A stretch of DNA of 64,000 nucleotides, from contig JAJKFJ010022581.1 in assembly GCA_027382625.1 (NCBI GenBank), forward strand, positions 1 to 64,000, given 5' to 3'. Origin of the DNA: Tetmemena sp. SeJ-2015 (Eukaryota > Ciliophora > Spirotrichea > Sporadotrichida > Oxytrichidae). The translations under genes and the position numbers were made by a program. Shown here piece by piece: positions 59,098-64,000 of the stretch (its first letter is position 1; the number at the start of each line of letters is the position of its first letter). Below the pieces are notes generated by a model. That model ran no database searches. It was given only the letters and a program-made list of their open reading frames with translations, and had not been told where the DNA came from.

Positions 59098-60704
59098 TAT
59101 TAAATAGGGATCCTATTAAACTTACTAGCGAGTGCGATGAGTGGCTAGCAGGGACCCAAACAGAGAACCTTAACAGAGATGTTAAAACTTAAAGCTCCAC
59201 CTCAACCTAGACTCTAAGCTAGGAATAACAGAGCCAATAGACATCCTGCGATAATCTTCAAAGCGGATGTGGTTAATAAAACGTCTGAATCAGTAGACGT
59301 TAAAACCATTAACCTGGGAGCCCAAATGAGAAAGCTTACTCAAACCAACTTTTATGTCAACAATGAGATCAAAGAGATCAAGCGGAGCCTTGACCATATG
59401 AACATTGACTAGATAACTCGTAGTTTCATGAAAACTAAGGACAAACTATCGGGACTCAAAGCTACGATCGACAGAGGCTCTCTCCACAAACATTTCCTTG
59501 TTGCGGTAGAGATCATTGCTAAACTATGGCACATAACCATGAAAGCTTTTGAGGAATCTAAAAATCCGGAGAAATTCAAACCAGTCAGAGACGCGATGAA
59601 ATGGGACACAATGTAGTTAACTACCTCAATCTTAATCACAACCTACCAGTTCCAATCCTCCATGGTAAACTCTTTGTTAAAAAAGGAAACCCAGTTTGAG
59701 AGGATCATTGCCGCCATTACTAAATAGGACACTCAACCTAACACTAGGTAATAGTAAAACCAGACCGGTATTCAACCTGACCAGAAGTCTGACCAGAATT
59801 CCATTCTTACTGATAAAGAACTCTAAGACCTTGAGGGTAAGATTAAGGACAAGATCAAACTCCAAGTTGATAATATGAACTAGATTAGAAAACTCAATGA
59901 ACAATTTGGAGATAAAATTGAATTTGACCTCAAGACTAGTCTTAAACAAGCTTAAGTGGATGAAACCTACAAGAGAAAGAAAGATGGAACATATGACATT
60001 CTGGACTAAAAGTAAATCCAACAAGCCAAATATAAAGAACAAATTAAACAACAGTTTGCAACTGTTAACGGGAAATTCAGATGGCAAGACTTGGATGACG
60101 GAACTTAAGAGTTATTCAAGGACACCGACAAAGAATCACTGTTGAAACAACTTTAGAACGGTGACAACACAGTTGGTACGAACAAACCCAACAAGATACA
60201 TAGAACCAAAGTCTATATTGACGCTTAAAGGTTCAACTATGAGCAAGCTAAACTCTTTGTAACATCACAACTAGATCGGTGGGCCGACTACAAAACGAAA
60301 ACGAGGATTACTAGGATCAAGAACTCCTTCGTTACTGAAGTTTAATTCCAGGACTTCAGGAGCTACCAAAAAATTTTTAATTTTTTTAAAAAAACTTAAT
60401 TCGGTAGCTATAAAGCCTTTAAACACCCTCTAGTACAAGGTATCTCACTCTGGAGGAAGAATATTCGGAAGAAGATTCAAATCTTCGAGGGGAAAAATGA
60501 CTTGAACCTACACAGAAACAGAAGTAGGAAAACGAACACCATCAGGTGAATCAAGATCCTAGACAAGACACGATGACAGAAATGGACATGAGTTTTGTTT
60601 GATTAATCATTAACTGGACTAACACGGGAGTGGTCGTATACTTCCCAATTTTAAACATATAACACGCAAGACGCTAGATCGTCAAAAATGCGTTGTTATT
60701 ATTT
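59098..60704 (+). mobile_element. 1.6-kb element, right inverted copy
   Basis: Mirror of 56,321-57,914. It differs by a 15-base in-frame A/T-run expansion (about 60,367-60,398) and scattered substitutions, several of them silent in the encoded protein. Confidence 0.8.
59137..60549 (+). CDS. Unknown 470-residue protein of the inverted element (right copy)
   Basis: ATG 59,137 (first ATG inside the copy), TGA 60,547-60,549, uninterrupted with TAA/TAG as Gln. Same protein as the left copy: EIIAKLWHITMKAFEESKNP near residue 130, DILDQKQIQQAKYKEQ near 300, RWADYKTKTRITRIKNSF near 390. A single missing base before the stop shortens the end by about 17 residues (it stops after NTIR). Intact in both copies although the surrounding host blocks are broken up, which suggests recent insertion or continued selection. 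Confidence 0.75.
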
Positions 60705-63290
60705 TTAAATATTAAAATTTTTTAGAAAAATTAACCTTTCTTTTTTTTAAAAGAAAAATTTTTACAAAATTTCCCTGTAAGTCTTAAGGTTATTTGATCA
60801 TAAAATACATTATTTCAATTAAACTAGAAAATTTAATCTAAATAAATCAAATCTCCATTTATTTTTGGGAAATAAAATTGAATAGAAATTAAATTTCAAT
60901 TTTCCCTTTCTATTTTTAAATATTTCATTTTAAAATTTTAAATTTTATTTTTGATTGGCTATCAAACAACAATATATCATAAGGCATAATAGAAAATATA
61001 GTTTTATTTTAAAAATTTATTTATTATAAATTTCAAAAGCTCTAAATTTTTTTTTTAAATCCTTAAAAAATTAAATTTAAAATTTAAAATTTTTAGCAAT
61101 ATGCTCTATAATTATTAGATAAAAAATTTTCCATAATGAAAAAAATTTAAATTTCATTAGAATTAAATTAAACTTTTTTAAATTTTTAAAAGGGAAAAAG
61201 ACTAAAAAAAAGTTAAATTGAAAAAACCTTTTTAAACCTGGGGAAAATTATTTTTAATTCTTTTACAATATTTTTATATTTTTATCAGGTAATTTTTTTT
61301 GGTTTTTCCAAATCAAATTTCCCTTTTCTAATTTTATTTCTTGAATTATAATAAAAGTAAGTGTTAGTGTTTTATACGCATTTTAAGAACTATCTTAATT
61401 AATGGGTTTTTGTCTAAAGAAAAATAATATTTAGATTTAAACGCATCTAGAATTTAATTATAGCTTTTATATGTCAGATCAACAATTAAGTGGTTGCTAT
61501 CATTCTAATTATCTGCTAATAAGAGCATTCTATTATTTAATAATCATTTTTTAATAAATAAGACTTGATAAATAATTAATTTGATGATTTTTACAGAACA
61601 TAAAATGGAAAATTTATTTTATAAATAAAAAAAATGATATAAAAAAAAATTTAATTTTTTTGGAAATAAAAATTTGAAAAATTTTCTATTACCCAAAAAA
61701 AAAATAATTTTTTTTTTTAATAAATTTTTTAAAAAAAATTACTAAAATAAAAAAAAAATTTTTAAATTTTAATTTTTTTAAAAAATTTATAAAATTTTTC
61801 ATTTTTAAAAATAATTTAACTTTCAAAATTTTTTTTTCTCGGGTTAAAATTTTTAACAAAAAAATTTTTAAAATTTTTTATTTTTTAAAAGAGTGTGAAG
61901 GGTTTAATTTCATTGTGTTAAAGGATTTAATTTGGAAGAATATGATGAAAGAAATACAGATTTCATGTCAGCTGAAGAATGCTAAGAATATAATGAGTGA
62001 AGAATAAATTAGAGGAATATAGAAAGCTGCACATCATGGATATTTCATGTAACTCATCTAAAGGGATCTCCTCTTTTATCATTTCAATTATCCCATTTTT
62101 TTAGCTTAATTCTAATCTCAATATTTTACTGTTTTACTTTTTTGTTGTTGATTAGAAATATCTTTAGTAAAATTTTTTTTATAAAATATTAGCATAAAAA
62201 TAAGATTTATTTTTTTTATCGCATTTTAAAAAATTAAATTTAAAAAATAATTAAATGATTAGTAAATTATATAAATAGTTCAATCGATTATAATTTTTAC
62301 AATAAAAATTGGTCCCAATTTTAAAAAAATTTTTAAAAATTTTTTTAAATTTTTAAATACAGTTTAAATAAAGACTCATCATTTAAATTTTTAAAACCCG
62401 ACTCATCAAATATATTTGCTTCATAATTTATAGTATTTCAACTTTTTTAAATTCTTTAAATTTAATACTTCCCAAACCTCCCATTCAAAATTAAGATTTA
62501 ATGCAAATATTTATTATTAATCTCAGTTTAGATGTTTTATTTAAACATTCCACTAGATTTAAAATAAAATTATAAAGAATTAATTTGATATAAATTTTCA
62601 ATACTTAGATATTTAGGAGCTATTTATAGTAATTAAAAAAGTTTCCTATTAAAAAAGAATAAAAGGATGCCTAAAAATTTATCTTATAAATAAATTACGC
62701 CATTCTCTTATAAAGCTGAAGAGATCTAATCAAAGTTGATGACCTAAGACTGCTATACATATTGTATTAAGCTTTCTGAATTAAATATGCTTTGGAATTG
62801 AAATAAAATAAATCTTATTTTCTTAAATATCCATTATTTTCTGCAAATAATAACTTTATGGTTAAAGAAAATACTCTATGAACATAATAAAATATGAGTA
62901 AATAATGCAAAACTATTAAATGGGCAAGTGAGATGAATATTTTTATAAACTTGTAATTTTTGGTAGGGAATTAAAAAAATTTTAAATTTTAAAAACCCAA
63001 ATAGAAATTTTTTAAAAGAGGGTTTTAAATTTAAAAAATTTTTTTTTTATTTAAGGGAAATTTTAAAAAAAGGTCAAAATCAAAATTTTTATAAAAAAAA
63101 AAAATTTCCAAAAAAAATAGGCGAATTTTATTTTTTGCTCTGTTAAAAAACCAAAAGGAATTTGGGGTTTTTTCATTTTTCAAAATTTAAAAATTATTAA
63201 ATTTTAATTTGAGGCATCCCATTAAATAAATTTAAAAAGCTTTAGACTTCAGATAAGTTTCTTCTTGATCCTCGTTATCTTTTTAATATT
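60705..63290. other. Very AT-rich region, mostly uninterpretable
   Basis: Long A and T runs (for example 61,640-61,870 and 62,960-63,180) suggest low-quality consensus over satellite-like DNA. A short coding-like stretch on the plus strand (about 61,925-62,020, LEEYDERNTDFMSAEECQEY, then TGA) may be a gene fragment. I see no other feature. Confidence 0.5.
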
Positions 63291-63299
63291 ATAATATTC

Positions 63300-63871
63300 T
63301 TCATTTTATATCTAGCTAGTTGGATGTGAGGTGGAACTGCCCAGCAAGTCCATATCCTTGAGTATATGGAGGCGACTATGGAGACATTAAATTTACTGCT
63401 GCTGCCTTAAATCAAGATGGATACTTTTATATAGCTGGTTTAAACCCCTTCAAGTTAAAAAAAAAATATTATTGAAAAAAATTTATTGTTTTTTTTAATT
63501 AAAAAAATTAGGTTTTTTTTAAGACTCCTCAAAATCTAATTTTCCCCTTTCCCAACTTTTTAAAACCCATTTTTTTTAATTTTATAAAAAAGGTTTCTTT
63601 TAAAATTTATTTTTTAAAAAAAAAAAATCTTTTTTTAATTTCAAAAGATCTTTTTTTAATTTCTTTAATAAAAAATTTTTTCCTATTAAGAAAAATGAAA
63701 AATATAAATAGCAATAGTCTTATTTTAGATTGAATCCTTCTGCCAGTGCAAATAACCCTTATCCAATAGCGCTCAAAATCCACCAAAACGGAAATATTAT
63801 CTGGCAAAAAGCATTTTCCGGAACCTTGAATAACCAAAAAGTTAAACAAATTATTTTTAAAAAGTATATTT
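63300..63871 (+). CDS. Gene F: plus-strand member of the propeller family (5' part, interrupted)
   Basis: First part (63,340-63,445) reads CPASPYP-TGA-VYGGDYGDIK, FTAAALNQDGYFYIAGLNPF; the second (63,730-63,860) NPSASANNPYPIALKIHQ, NGNIIWQKAFSGTLNNQK. Together they make the same blade as the first block of D, E, A, B and C, on the opposite strand. A 280-base AT-rich insert splits the blade between IAG and NPYP; I could not find a pointer that restores the frame exactly. The TGA (63,359-63,361) replaces the Arg/Lys of paralogs. The gene would continue to the right of the window or is a broken copy. Confidence 0.6.
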
Positions 63872-64000
63872 GATAATTAATTGTTTAAATGAATACAATC
63901 AGCTTCTTCACTCGCACAAGTCTTATTTATTTTTAACTCCATTCGACTCTCTGTTAATGACAGTTGATTGCTATTTCTCATCATATTACATGCTTCTAAG

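Noticed and set aside
59137..60549. LINE ORF1-like or TBE accessory protein
   Set aside because: The charged helical middle and basic C-terminus are compatible with an ORF1-type protein, but no RRM, zinc knuckle or kinase motif can be shown and no reverse transcriptase accompanies it, so it is left unassigned.

Overview
This window looks like micronuclear (germline) DNA of a hypotrich-type ciliate related to Oxytricha/Stylonychia. There are four lines of evidence. (1) Long protein frames open up only if TAA and TAG are read as Gln, with TGA as the working stop. (2) Transposon ends carry C4A4 telomere-like repeats and the AAT target duplication expected of TBE (telomere-bearing element) transposons. 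(3) Coding blocks are interrupted by AT-rich inserts flanked by 3-5 bp direct repeats ('pointers'); removing one repeat plus the insert restores the reading frame, as expected of internal eliminated sequences (IESs). I could define thirteen of these. (4) Genes are broken into short blocks, with unrelated genes lying between the blocks. ORFs called with the standard code are therefore mostly meaningless here.

Most of the window holds a tandem, same-strand (minus) family of large surface-protein genes: D (about 1.2-1.5 kb, only the N-terminal block in the window), E (22.5 down to 5.93 kb), B (36.0 down to 23.2 kb), A (46.31 down to 36.67 kb) and C (59.0 down to 47.72 kb). A plus-strand relative, F, starts near 63.3 kb. 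The shared architecture is: N-terminus (clear signal peptide in A), SBBP-like beta-propeller blades, a cadherin-like (CADG-type) domain, a Thr/Pro/Ser-rich mucin-like linker, a second globular region, then several transmembrane segments with an MQYLWG-type motif and a cytoplasmic tail ending in TGA. They look like type I/polytopic cell-surface proteins. The large GTT/GTG-rich repeats on the plus strand are just the reverse of the Thr codons.

Mobile DNA: a TBE end lies at 1-255. A complete but decayed 4.57-kb TBE (9,195-13,759) sits inside gene E. A truncated TBE end at 4,354 lies beside a decayed duplicate of the gene E tail. A GC-rich fold-back element occupies 2,351-2,978. Two inverted copies of a 1.6-kb element (56.32-57.91 and 59.10-60.70 kb), each with an intact unknown protein of 470-483 codons, flank the N-terminal block of gene C.

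Nested small genes: G (+, 34.55-35.59 kb) lies in a gap of gene B. An acidic-protein gene (+, 45.18 kb) and a membrane-protein ORF (-, 42.19-41.85 kb) lie in gaps of gene A. Two short ORFs lie between A and C (47.1-47.6 kb).

The rest (about 60.7-63.2 kb and many inter-block gaps) is AT-rich DNA in which I see no gene. Homopolymer-rich stretches there look like low-quality consensus. Block limits in the feature list are approximate unless a pointer, start or stop is named.
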